A DNA stretch of 63,643 nt, from positions 1 through 63,643 of the forward strand of contig JADJFE010000018.1 of the NCBI GenBank assembly GCA_016708725.1, written 5' to 3'. This stretch comes from Candidatus Aalborgicola bjergmarkensis. GTDB lineage: Bacteria; Pseudomonadota; Gammaproteobacteria; Burkholderiales; Burkholderiaceae_C. The notes beneath the pieces were generated by a model. The model saw only the letters and a list, made by a program, of their open reading frames with translations, made no database searches and had not been told where the DNA came from. Shown in pieces: positions 29,121 to 38,382 of the stretch. Numbering within the stretch: the stretch's first letter is position 1; each line of letters begins with the position of its first letter. Made by a program: the position numbers and the translations under genes.

Positions 29121-31824
29121 TTTTTGGCTCTTTTGTCTTGGCCGTTAGCAAGAACGGGACGGGAACGGGTACTGTGATTGGTAGCGCTGCGGGCATTGAC
29201 TGTGGCAGCACGTGCAGCGCAGCGCTTGCCAGCGGCACGAGCGTAACCCTGACCGCAACCCCGGCCACGGGCAGCACCTTTACCGGCTGGAGCGGGGCAT
29301 GCAGCGGCACGGGCACTTGCACGGTGAGCATGGGCGCGGCCCAGAATGTGACGGCCACGTTTGCCCAAAGTGTTGCGGCCCCCGTCTGCATCTTGAGCGC
29401 TGATCCGGTCAGCATCACTGCGGGTGCCAGTTCAACCCTGACGGCCACATGCAACCCAACGGCAAGCAGCTACACCTGGACTGGTGGTACGTGTGCAGGA
29501 ACCACAGGGGCCACCTGCACGGTCACACCTGCAGCTACAACCACCTACACCGTAGCAGGAACCAACACGGGTGGGACTGGAGCGGCGGCTAGTGCCACGG
29601 TGAGGCTGACATCATCCTCCACTCCAACGGATATGGTTGCTTATTACTGCTTTGACGACCCGTCCAACTTGGGCAAGGATTGCAGCACCAATGGCAATAA
29701 CGGGGCTGTTTCAGGTGGAGTAAGTGCTGTATCAGGAGTGAATGGTGGTGGCGCATTGTTTGGGGGCTTTAATAAGCCTGGGGTGATACGTGTTCCCAAC
29801 AGCACATCTCTGCAATTTGGTACAACCAGTACCCTGTCCTACTTTGTGAAAATCGACGATCCTGCGGGTATGGATGGCTACGGCAACTATGCACTTCGCG
29901 GAAATTTTGCCATTGTTGCTAAAAGTCATGACCGAACAGGATTGGTTTGGAATGCTGGCGTTGATTCCAGCGGCGATCTACAAGCTGGATTTGGCGGTTT
30001 TTCAGGTGTGACTGCCACGGCTGGCACGGATGTCTTGGTCGGATGGGCGGCTGGTGCGATTGGTAGGTGGGTGCATGTTGTTCATATGTGGATAGCGTTG
30101 GTTTGAAAACTTACATGGATGGGAAACTTGCGTGGAGTCAAAATGGTTCGGTTAATTTTGGCGTTGCAAACACGCAGGACATTTACATTGGCAAGTATTC
30201 GGATTCTTGGTTCCCGTTGAATGGGACTTTGGATGAGGTAAGAGTATTCAAAAGGGCATTGTCCGCTCAAGAAGTTCAGTCGCTTTATGCGCTTGGAGGT
30301 GGTTCGACTGGTTCTGTGGTTTTGTCCGTCAGCAAGAGCGGTACGGGAACGGGCACTGTAACCAGCGCACCGGCGGGCATTAACTGCGGCAGCACGTGCA
30401 GTGCCGCGTTTGCCAGCGGCACCAGCGTGACGCTGGCGGCTACCCCGGCAGCGGGCAGCAGCTTTGCTGGCTGGGGCGGGGCGTGCAGCGGCACGGGCAC
30501 TTGCACGGTGAGTATGACTGCAGCCAGGAGTGTGATGGCTACGTTTGCCCAAAGTGTCACGGCCCGGTTTGCACCTTGAACGCCAATCCGGCCAGCATCG
30601 CTGCGGGCGCCAGTTCAACCCTGACGGTCTCCTGCAACCCGACAGCAACCAGCTACATTTGGACGGGGGGCACCTGCGCGGGCACCACTGGTGCTACCTG
30701 CACCGTCAAACCCACGGCGACAACGATCTACAGCGTGCAAGGTAGCAATGCCAGTGGCATCAATCAGGCGGCCAGTGCGACGGTTACGGTTGCCGCCACC
30801 AACGTTCCGTCCTACACCGTACCCGGCACGCTGGGCGGCGATGTTTTTGTGCTGACAGCGGGCAACAACTATTACGGCGGCGCTGGCAATGACACCTACA
30901 TCATCAGCCCCAGCACCTTGCGCGGCGGCGTGACGGCCAAGGTCATTGATAGTGAGGGCGACAACCTTGTCCAGTTGGTCGATGGCATGACCGTAACCGC
31001 AAGCAACTTCTACGCCGATGCCGCGCAGCTCACGCTCTCCAGCGGAGCAACTGTGCAGATACTGGGGGCTTCGAAGTTCAAATTCCAACTGGGTGCCAAC
31101 GTGCTGGCGGGCGATACGGCAGCGGTTTTGACCTACAGCCAGTTTGTCTCCAGCCTGGGCGCATCCTTGAGCGGTACATTGCCTGCAGCAGGTACAGCAG
31201 GCTATGTCGTGCCCACGGTCTTTACGCAGGCGACAACGCCAGTGCCGAGTGTTGCTGGCAGTTCTTACACCGTGTCCGGCACTCTGGGGGATGATGTTCT
31301 CGTGCCTTCGGGTGGCAACAGTTATCTTGGCGGCGGCGGCAACGACACCTACATCATCAGCCCCTACACCTTGAGCGGCGCGGTGACGGCCAAGATAATC
31401 GACAGCGAAGGCGGCAACGTGATCCAACTGGTCAAGGGACTGACGATTGCATCCAGCAGCTTCTTCAGCAACGCCGTGCAACTGACGCTCTCCAACGGTG
31501 CCTCGGTGCAGATTCTGGGTGCCTCTGGTTTTAGCTACCAGTTGGGTGCCAACGCCCCGGCGGGCGAGATGGCAAGCAACCAGAGCTACGCGCAGTTTGC
31601 CGCAACTCTGGGCGCTAGCGTTCCGGCAGCAGGTGCGGCTGCGGTGGGTGGTAGCGCCAACTTCGTTGTTTCAAGGCCATAAGGACTTGTGCATGGATTT
31701 CAAATCCGGTGAACACCAGTGAACACTTTATGTAGATAAAAACCGCGTGATGATTATTGGGTTAATCATGACGCCGTTTGAACCAATTAATTGCGCGGGA
31801 GTGAGACTCCCGTTTGCAAGGCAA

Positions 31825-32346
31825 CTACACATCCTCGGATTTGGCTTCCGCCGCTTTGCCACCATCGCTGGGAGTTGGCACCGTACCTTTCGGCAACGCC
31901 ACAGTGATACCAGCCTCAATGATTTTTCAGCCCTCCAGTTTGCCCTGGATGATGGCGGTTTGATCCGGGGCACCAAGTAGTGCCTTTCTGTAGGACTTGG
32001 GGTTGAATTCCGCCTTGAACTTGTCGCCCTTGCACTGGAAAATTATTTCCGTCGGAGTGGCTTTTTTATTGGGGACCGGCTCAGGCGCTGCTGGCAGATC
32101 GCCTACTTTCGTTGTGAAGGTGATCTTGAAGGACTTAACTTCAACAACAGGCTTTCCGGCTGGCTTTGCTTCCTGTTTCAAAAGCGCTTCCACTTTCCCC
32201 GCCAATTCTGGCGGCCACTTTTCCTCTGGAACGGTGCAAATAGTGTTCAGAGTCGCGTCGTCCAATGGACTTTTCTTGTACTTCTTCGCCAGTGCTGCCA
32301 GCATCGCGGCCACTTTGGGTGATGGTGTGTATTCGGTGTTGCTCAT
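31825..32346 (-). pseudogene. Second copy of the 174-residue DGR-flank protein, nonsense codon
   Basis: The sequence starts MSNTEYTPSPKVAAMLAALA at 32346 and is clearly homologous to 19400-19924. At codon ~141 a GGA is TGA (GKLEG then stop), while the rest of the frame remains open and similar down to TAG at 31825-31827 (…EAKSEDV). It is a point nonsense mutation rather than an indel, unlike most lesions in this window, and so is likely real. Confidence 0.8.
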
Positions 32347-32361
32347 ATCCTGAGTCTACTT

Positions 32362-32484
32362 TTACTTGTCCCCGGACTGTCCGACGTTACCCGATGACGC
32401 TGCTGCTTTCTTGCGCAGCCTGTAGGCCGGCATGTATTCCCTGCGTTTTTCCCTGTAGGCATCCGTCTGACTGTACGCCTTTTA
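32362..32484 (-). pseudogene. C-terminal fragment of a Cys4/QTDAYKE gene
   Basis: Encodes KAYSQTDAYREKRREYMPAY, then RLRKKAAASSGNVGQSGDK and a TAA stop at 32362-32364. The N-terminal Cys4 part is missing because the Tn3-type terminal repeat starts at 32485. This is the third copy of the family in the window. Confidence 0.75.
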
Positions 32485-32522
32485 GGGGGCGCTGTAGAAA
32501 ACGGAAAAAATCGTACGCTAAG
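32485..32522 (+). repeat. Tn3-family 38-bp terminal inverted repeat
   Basis: The sequence starts GGGGGCGCTGTAGAAAACGG and ends AAATCGTACGCTAAG, matching the Tn501/Tn21-type consensus (GGGG... outer end, ...ACGCTAAG inner end) in sequence and length. Orientation places the transposon interior to the right, where a resolvase fragment lies. The partner repeat was not found in the window. Confidence 0.85.
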
Positions 32523-32757
32523 AACCTTGTGGCCGCAACAGCCTGAACTCGCCTGGCCCAACAACAACATCACCGGGTTGGAGATCAGCAATCATGCGGA
32601 GCAACTCTGGACGGTCAGCGCGTGCGCCTGAAGCCTTCTCTCGGTAAACACCGGCCACGTAGTACCCCGCATCCCTCGTACTACGCTCAATGTCGGCTTG
32701 GCGCGTGAGGTCTTGTTCGTAGGTGCTGACACGCAGATAGATGCGGGCGCTGTTCAT
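32518..32757 (-). pseudogene. Serine recombinase (TnpR-type resolvase) N-terminal fragment
   Basis: From ATG 32757: MNSARIYLRVSTYEQDLTRQ, with catalytic Ser in RVST, then YREKASGARADRPELLRMIA and LQPGDVVV. These are the standard N-terminal catalytic motifs of resolvases. The protein ends early by running out of frame into the Tn3-type terminal repeat, so the DNA-binding domain is absent. It is a deletion remnant of a Tn3-family transposon. Confidence 0.88.
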
Positions 32758-32871
32758 GGAACAATGGTCAAAATGGGTGTACTCAATTTGGCCCATTGTA
32801 GGAGAGGTAGCCAAGAGTAAATGCGCGGATGTAAATTGGCTACAAACTATTTGGCCATTTAAATTGACTGC

Positions 32872-33414
32872 TTAACCCGGTTTTCCGTTCCACTGCACCT
32901 CAGCCCCCATATTAGCCTTGAGAGCTTGCTCAAAGACCTCTTTTAACGCTTTGGTGGAAACACAAATCCTTATGTGCTTTAGCGAAGTGCCGTGTTTCTG
33001 GTAGTAGGCCAGAACCTGAGCGGTCAATTCTGCAGATAACTCGGGTTTGCACTTAAAAACACCGGTGCCAATGGCTGGTATGGCTAGTGATTCAATGCGG
33101 TGCTCGTTCACCAATTTCATCACCGAGTCCAGTGCTTTGGCCAAAATAAATTCTGCCTGGGGCTCATTGATGAACGATGCGGCCACTGCATGGATGACCC
33201 AGGCATTAGGCAGATCAAAGCCAGGGGTCAACACCGCCTTGCCTGCAGCCAGTGGGGCAAACTGACGGCAATAGGCTTCCAACTTCGGCCCAGCCGCTCC
33301 ATGTATTGCACCGGCTACGCCAGAACCCATTCGCAAATTGGAGTTTGCGCTGTTGACAACCGCCTGCATATCGGGTTGCGTAGAAATATCGGTGATGACA
33401 ACTTCAATTTTCAT
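32872..33414 (-). CDS. Macro-domain protein
   Basis: A 180-residue protein. ATG 33414 with AGGG 8 bases upstream is preferred over a TTG at 33420. The macro fold is clear: MKIEVVITDISTQ, then QAVVNSANSNLRMGSGVAGA with the ADP-ribose-binding Asn and Gly-rich loop, and LAIPAIGTGVFKCK (second phosphate-binding loop). Such proteins bind or hydrolyse ADP-ribose or O-acetyl-ADP-ribose. It starts 39 bases after the stop of the WG-repeat gene in the same direction and is likely the last gene of the MotA/FliG-like operon. A fragment of another macro domain occurs at 59722-59913. Confidence 0.92.
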   Translation of the reverse strand: MKIEVVITDISTQPDMQAVVNSANSNLRMGSGVAGAIHGAAGPKLEAYCRQFAPLAAGKAVLTPGFDLPNAWVIHAVAASFINEPQAEFILAKALDSVMKLVNEHRIESLAIPAIGTGVFKCKPELSAELTAQVLAYYQKHGTSLKHIRICVSTKALKEVFEQALKANMGAEVQWNGKPG

Positions 33415-33452
33415 GAACAACCCTGGGTTGATGACTTGTCAGTGATTGTGCA

Positions 33453-36400
33453 TCAGTGAACTACAGGCCTGTTGACGATGCTCGTTGCTTCTGAAAAATA
33501 GGGTTCCCATTCGTTAAAAGCGAAAAGCACCGCCGTCCAATGTGACAATAAATCTTGCGCCAATGGGTGATCCGGCGCAGTGACTGCATTGACCTCAACA
33601 CCTGACCACCACGGCATGACGGTCACCAGGGAACTCGAATGTTCATCATCCTCCGTCTTGGGCCGAGGCCGGGTAAACAGGTTGGGTAAGTCGGCAGATT
33701 GAAGTTCTCGTTGCAGCCACTGGGCGTTGCTGTGAACCATTTGCCTGTCTTGCAAAGTCAGAAAGACCTCAAGCCGATGTAACTGCTTCGCGACCCTGTC
33801 ACAACTGTGCCGGGCATCGCGCGTCGGGCATGGGGGTTGCGTGGCACGCGGTGGGTTGATGGGATGCGAGTCCAGCCAGTCTATGAAGCTGTCCAGGGCC
33901 TGTATTAACTGGCGCATAGCCGAAAGGTGTTCTGTGGTGCTCAATGCTTGCATGCAGCGCTTTTCTTCAGCTGCCGTGGCTTCGTCGGCGGTAGTTCCTT
34001 CAGGATTGGGATTCACAACCAGCGCCAAGGCATCCCAGGGAATTCGTATGTTTTGCTCCCGGTCTGCCACCTCGCCCACCACGGCATGGGTACGCAGATC
34101 CACAAAACCAGCGTAATTGCGCAGGGCCGGGTTCCAAGTGAATTGGTTCCCTTGGGCGAATGTCACTTCTTCATCCCGCGTCGGGCCGTATTTCATGACA
34201 AGTGCCACGACATAGCGGATGGTTTGCACGGTCAAATTCATGCTGGGAGACGCACCATAGTCATGGTGCCCGTAGGAGCTATGCAAGCGCCCTTGCATAC
34301 CAGCCAAGCTTCCCGTTTGAACCGCTTGCAGCAGCCAAGCCATGAAACGGCGATGCTGAAAATGCTTGAAACGCTGAATGATCTGCTGATGTTCATCGTT
34401 ACCCAAGTGGTCTTCAGGTTCACACGCTGCAAAAGGCGTAACGGCCTGACCATCCGGTGTTACCATGGCCCAAGCGCCGCTGACATCTTGGACACTGAAA
34501 TGGCCATCGTACTCACCGCCAACATTGCGCCAGCGCGGCGCCAATAACCAGCGCCAGGTTGGCGATTCATCCGCTCGCGTTATTCTGCTCACCACCAGTA
34601 CACCTTCGGGGCCGCACTGTTGACCATCTGGCAACGTCAGCACAGTACCTTGGGCTTGCGCGTCGGCAAGGGTTAGGCGTATCTGTGCCAATTCACTGTC
34701 AAGGCCGCCCGCCGATTCAAAGCAGGGCTCCATGATCGTCTGACCCAGCGCGCCAACATAGCCATACAGACCACTCACAGCGCAACGCGCCGGAGACATA
34801 GGGGAGCAAACGGCATTGCTCGCATACACCCAAGACCAGCGCAAAGGGCCGGGTTGGGTTTGCGTGCAAAGCATCAAGCCAATTTTTGCTCCCACCTGGC
34901 TTGTACTTGAAGCCGTGCTGTCATGGCATGCGGTGAAATAACCCCAAGTGAGTGAACCCTGCACCGCCTTAATGCCTGGCGGATTGACACGCTGACCAGA
35001 CCAGACTTCCATCACATCACACACTTTGCGGCCATGTGCGTCCACGGGCGGTTGCCCTGTAGTCAACACTTCAGCCCATTGCCATGGTTGGGTTCTACCC
35101 TCAGGCAATGGCGCGCAAGTGGTTTGGCTCAAGGTTCCCAGCAGCGGCTGCACCGGGCCAACGTAGGTGTAATCAAGTGGTAGTACCAATCGTCCCCCAA
35201 TGTCGATCAAACCCCACAGGCCTACGACTTGCGCTGTGTCAGCGGGTAATGCCGAATCTGGTCGCCAAGCCTGCACCCGCAGCTGCCAGCCTTCAGGTCT
35301 GGCAGCATCACCTAGTGCACGCAATGCAATATGGTCCGCCAGATCGTACTGGGTATGAATTGCCCCTCGCCCACTCGGTGTGGCAGGCCAAACGCTGGGA
35401 AAGCGCACACGCAGCTCGCCCGATACTGCGTCCCAACCGATAGGAAACAACCATCGCTCGTAGGCCTGGTCCAGGGCGACCACCCAACAGGGCATGTCTT
35501 TGGGCAGGTACTGCCACTCCCGCTCCACGGTGTTCAGGTCTTCCTCGGTGAAGGGCGGCAAGCGCAATGGTAAAGGTTTGTGTCGACCCGTCGTGGTCAT
35601 GGTGACAACAGGACCACCGTCATGCCAAACCTTTAACTCACCGTCTACGATCACTTCTCGACCAAGCAGTTGCTCCAGTCGGCGTGCCAAGGGTTGCCAT
35701 AGTGGTTCCTCCGGTGGTCGCTGCTGCATCCACCATTGCTCCAACGCATCTCGGGGTACCCGAATCATTTGAATGATCTGCCCCATAGTTGGCTGGGGCG
35801 TAGAAGTGATACGTAAACAGTCTGGCGCTTCTTCATCGGTTTCTATCCACACGTCGGCACGACCTCCAGACACTTTGACGGGTACATCACCCGGTATGTC
35901 ACTTGGAATGGGGGTGAGGTCGTCTACAAACAAAGCCAAAGCTCTAGGCACTTGGCTCAATTGCGACAGGCCCACCGTACCCCGCTCCATTGCCGCATCT
36001 AATGTCAATATCCATGGAATTGGCTTGCTAATCTTCCACTGGTGCGTGATGCGCAAACCGTGTGTGTGGCAGTCGCGAAACTGTAAAAACCAGTGTCGAT
36101 AGGCTTGCCGCACCGGCGCGTAGCGCTTGAGCATGTCTTTCGCCCAAAGAAAGTCTTGCGGAATTTCCTGGCCAACAAGACCGTTCGGCACGGTGCCGGT
36201 CCCTGCGATCCACATCGGTGCGGTATCGCTTAACAAGTGAGTCACTTCCAAGGCAGTGAGTACCTGCCTGTCAAGTTCACTTGCCGCCGTATTACCCCAC
36301 CAAGCCGGGGTAAACAGCGTGCCCAGTCCCAACTCCGGCAACTCCCAGCGCAGATCGTCGCTGCGTTTCAAGACTTCATTGGCCGCAGCGAACAGTTCAC

Positions 36401-37448
36401 CCGTGTCCGGGTTGACCGCAAGACCGGCGTTCACCAAAAGTTCCCACGCCGCAATGCGCTCCCAAGCGTCCTCCAGCACGGCAAGCTGAACAGGCCATGA
36501 CCATTTCAGTTCGGGGCGCTTGGGGTCCGCTACTGCGTTGTCGGACAATTTGTACGATGGACGAAACCATTTCAGGAATTCAGTCAAGGCCTGACGCAAG
36601 ACGCGCAAGCGCTGCACCTGTGCGCGGTCATCCCAAGGGGCAGTGCAGGCTGGAAAATGCGTTGGTGCCAGCCATTGCTCCAGTACCAAACGCCCCAAAT
36701 TGTGTATGGGGCGTTGCAATCGTCGTTTCAATTCCCATGCGTCCATTTCGGCAACCTTGCTGGGCGTCACAACTTCAGCATCAAGCCCCTGATTGCCCAA
36801 GTCATCCTGATTTCCGGTGCGCAGGTAGTCCTCTGCAGCCTTCAGGTAGCCTAGGCGCAACACGAGCATATCTTTTGTAGTGTCCTCTCCATCCACCTCA
36901 AAACTCAAGCGATCTTCGAGAACCATGATTCCGGTGGAAACACACGAATCAACTGTCAAAAACCGGGTTCCAATCAGAGCGCTCAATGCGTCAGGCAAAT
37001 GTTCTATCCGCGAATCCGCGATGGCAGGTTTGTCGATGGTCGGGCCATAAATATTCCACGCCAGTTGGAAGGTGGGCGAAATCCATGCCGGTGCGATTTG
37101 CGTGACCAATTCTGCCCACCAGTCACCCTCAAACTCCAGCAGCCAGACCGATGCGTCGTCTTCAATATCTTGCACATCCGTTTGTGAGAAACCATGTACT
37201 CCCAACAAGCGCCTGCCTTGCAATTCCGGCACTTTGTTGAGACTTCGAAAGCGTTCGGGTCCGTCTGAATCCGTGGTTTGTGTTTCATCCCTGGTCACGC
37301 ATCCAGATGGGGCAGTTTCTGAGGGCGTAACAAGATATTTCTGCCGTACCGGTGCAGGCCAAAACGCAGGGGCCGCCTGGATAATCGCCCGCCGCCAGCG
37401 TTTGGGCACAACAAAAAGAACCAGTGTGGACAGTACTACGCATTTCAT
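33453..37448 (-). CDS. Large WG-repeat protein of the MotA/FliG-like operon
   Basis: A 1331-residue protein. ATG 37448 is chosen because it overlaps the stop of the membrane protein upstream (ATGA), although the frame is open further upstream. The N-terminus has a hydrophobic segment (MKCVVLSTLVLFVV) that may anchor or export it. The first half is Trp-rich and unrecognised. From about residue 740 there are WG-type repeats: GLWGLIDIGGRLVLPLDY (~744), GLYGYVGALGQTIMEPCFE (~896), GAWAMVTPDGQAVTPF (~996). Weakly similar blocks such as YAGFVDLRTHAVVGEV (~1120) follow. WG repeats form beta-propeller-like scaffolds, so it may act as a large scaffold or sensor for the upstream rotor- and stator-like proteins. 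No enzyme motif is visible. Confidence 0.85.
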   Translation of the reverse strand: MKCVVLSTLVLFVVPKRWRRAIIQAAPAFWPAPVRQKYLVTPSETAPSGCVTRDETQTTDSDGPERFRSLNKVPELQGRRLLGVHGFSQTDVQDIEDDASVWLLEFEGDWWAELVTQIAPAWISPTFQLAWNIYGPTIDKPAIADSRIEHLPDALSALIGTRFLTVDSCVSTGIMVLEDRLSFEVDGEDTTKDMLVLRLGYLKAAEDYLRTGNQDDLGNQGLDAEVVTPSKVAEMDAWELKRRLQRPIHNLGRLVLEQWLAPTHFPACTAPWDDRAQVQRLRVLRQALTEFLKWFRPSYKLSDNAVADPKRPELKWSWPVQLAVLEDAWERIAAWELLVNAGLAVNPDTGELFAAANEVLKRSDDLRWELPELGLGTLFTPAWWGNTAASELDRQVLTALEVTHLLSDTAPMWIAGTGTVPNGLVGQEIPQDFLWAKDMLKRYAPVRQAYRHWFLQFRDCHTHGLRITHQWKISKPIPWILTLDAAMERGTVGLSQLSQVPRALALFVDDLTPIPSDIPGDVPVKVSGGRADVWIETDEEAPDCLRITSTPQPTMGQIIQMIRVPRDALEQWWMQQRPPEEPLWQPLARRLEQLLGREVIVDGELKVWHDGGPVVTMTTTGRHKPLPLRLPPFTEEDLNTVEREWQYLPKDMPCWVVALDQAYERWLFPIGWDAVSGELRVRFPSVWPATPSGRGAIHTQYDLADHIALRALGDAARPEGWQLRVQAWRPDSALPADTAQVVGLWGLIDIGGRLVLPLDYTYVGPVQPLLGTLSQTTCAPLPEGRTQPWQWAEVLTTGQPPVDAHGRKVCDVMEVWSGQRVNPPGIKAVQGSLTWGYFTACHDSTASSTSQVGAKIGLMLCTQTQPGPLRWSWVYASNAVCSPMSPARCAVSGLYGYVGALGQTIMEPCFESAGGLDSELAQIRLTLADAQAQGTVLTLPDGQQCGPEGVLVVSRITRADESPTWRWLLAPRWRNVGGEYDGHFSVQDVSGAWAMVTPDGQAVTPFAACEPEDHLGNDEHQQIIQRFKHFQHRRFMAWLLQAVQTGSLAGMQGRLHSSYGHHDYGASPSMNLTVQTIRYVVALVMKYGPTRDEEVTFAQGNQFTWNPALRNYAGFVDLRTHAVVGEVADREQNIRIPWDALALVVNPNPEGTTADEATAAEEKRCMQALSTTEHLSAMRQLIQALDSFIDWLDSHPINPPRATQPPCPTRDARHSCDRVAKQLHRLEVFLTLQDRQMVHSNAQWLQRELQSADLPNLFTRPRPKTEDDEHSSSLVTVMPWWSGVEVNAVTAPDHPLAQDLLSHWTAVLFAFNEWEPYFSEATSIVNRPVVH

Positions 37449-37849
37449 CGCACCACCAGCCAGACAATTCCGCCGATGACGCCCCAGATTAGCATCACCA
37501 CGCCGCCGTGTTCGCGACGAAATAGCAAAATTCCCACACCATCGGCCAATGCGTACAGCCCACTCGCCAATGTGCCCATGGAAACCACCATGCTGGCGGT
37601 TCCGAGCACGCTGTGCAAATACTCCTGCAAGACAACCGATCCCACACACAACGCCAATAGACCAACTCCCCCCAGAGCCATCCACCAGCCTTTGGAACGT
37701 GAGGCATCCGGTTTGGAAACCAGAACGGCTAGGCTGTGGCTGATCAACTGGCGCAGGATCATGCCCGCAAAAATGATCAGTAATAGGCCGAGCAGCACAA
37801 AAAGTGCCTGGTTCCACAATGCCAATCCGGCGAAACGTTCCCAATTCAT
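37445..37849 (-). CDS. Four-helix membrane protein of the MotA/FliG-like operon
   Basis: A 134-residue integral membrane protein. Probable helices are ALFVLLGLLLIIFAGMIL (~15-32), WWMALGGVGLLALCVGSVVL (~55-74), a third around ASMVVSMGTLASGLYALADG and a fourth VVMLIWGVIGGIVWLVV at the C-terminus. The start overlaps the stop of the preceding MotA-like gene (ATGA at 37846-37849), and its own stop overlaps the WG-repeat start. Because the MotA-like proteins lack membrane helices, this four-helix protein could supply a membrane anchor. That is inference; I see no convincing MotA helix motif or ion-binding residue. Confidence 0.85.
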   Translation of the reverse strand: MNWERFAGLALWNQALFVLLGLLLIIFAGMILRQLISHSLAVLVSKPDASRSKGWWMALGGVGLLALCVGSVVLQEYLHSVLGTASMVVSMGTLASGLYALADGVGILLFRREHGGVVMLIWGVIGGIVWLVVR

Positions 37850-38382
37850 GGCGTATCCTGCAGTGAATCCATGAACCGATCAATCTCGGTGTTGATCTCC
37901 GCTTCGACCCTGCGCCAGCCCGTTCCCCTGTAGCCGCGTTTGTTCAAACCACGGCACCGGGCTTCCAGGTCCAAAAATTTCGGTTTCTCGCGCACCGGAA
38001 TGGCCTGGCGACCAAACTCGACAGCACTGTGCGGTGAGTAGCCAGACATGGATGACCACAGTGTCAGCCAGATCGTCTTGAGCAGATGGATATTGGCCTT
38101 GCCTTCTGCGGCGTGCCCGGCAATGGCGTGCTCGACATAGACCTTCATTTCCCCGCTGTTCAGATTGCCGCCCACCATCATGCGCAATATATCCGTGGCA
38201 AATTCCAGGTAGGGTTCTTCCAGCGTTTGCGGAAAATCCCTGAACATGGAACGTTCACCGAGTGGTTCCTCCACATCGCACTCCAGCGACATCAACCCTT
38301 CCCGGCGTGCTTTGCTCAGCACAAAGTAAAGGCAAACCAGCCAGGCCATGTAGGGCGTGGGGTATTCGTATGTTTCGCTCAT
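37846..38382 (-). CDS. Soluble MotA-like protein C
   Basis: A 178-residue protein; ATG 38382 has AGGAG upstream and overlaps the preceding stop. It matches the cytoplasmic parts of the flagellar stator MotA: VLSKARREGLMSLECDVEEP, then FRDFPQTLEEPYLEFATDIL with LRMMVGGNLN, and the C-terminal SPHSAVEFGRQAIPVREKPK, which corresponds to the MotA xxPxxAVEFGRKxxxxxxRPSFxELE motif. The stretch between, where MotA has its last two membrane helices, is a short soluble linker. It is the most divergent of three paralogues here (40282-40824, 41436-41978) and is directly coupled to the four-helix membrane protein. Confidence 0.85.
   Translation of the reverse strand: MSETYEYPTPYMAWLVCLYFVLSKARREGLMSLECDVEEPLGERSMFRDFPQTLEEPYLEFATDILRMMVGGNLNSGEMKVYVEHAIAGHAAEGKANIHLLKTIWLTLWSSMSGYSPHSAVEFGRQAIPVREKPKFLDLEARCRGLNKRGYRGTGWRRVEAEINTEIDRFMDSLQDTP

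Larger units (their letters stand above)
24882..31682 (+). pseudogene. DGR target protein 3: giant Het-C/vWA mosaic with two tandem VRs
   Basis: One gene of about 2,270 codons split by five single-base shifts: G run 26431-26436, near 26670, inside VR3 near 28600, near 30085, and C run 30563-30565. Start ATG 24882 gives a signal peptide (FLSGLILVFALSTSLSWA). Order: Het-C-like region with HTLQDFYAHSTW (~residue 248), vWA domain with MIDAS IDQSAS (~460), beta-rich region, InlB-like module (TGWSGACTGTGSC), Ig-like module, DUF1566 domain with VR3, second DUF1566 domain with VR4, InlB-like and Ig-like modules, LamG-like domain (TYMDGKLAWSQNGSVNFG), a third InlB/Ig pair, and two RTX-like repeats with GGAGNDTYIIS and GGGGNDTYIIS. 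Four shifts are losses of a base; only VR3 shows a gain. It is probably a large secreted adhesin or receptor, if intact in reality. Confidence 0.85.
31685..32484 (-). repeat. Right inverted repeat flanking the DGR cassette
   Basis: Reverse-complement homologue of 19290-20052, starting at GACTTGTGCATGGATTTCAA just after the mosaic target gene. It includes the NTEYTPSPKVAAM pseudogene and the C-terminal part of a Cys4/QTDAYKE gene. Compared with the left copy it has a ~25-base insertion containing a second GTGAACAC. It ends abruptly at the Tn3-type terminal repeat. Confidence 0.85.

Noticed and set aside
37449..37883. Upstream extension of the WG-repeat gene to 37883
   Set aside because: This part overlaps the four-helix membrane gene in another frame and reads as nonsense composition (Cys/Arg/Gly-rich). 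The ATGA overlap at 37445-37448 marks the start.
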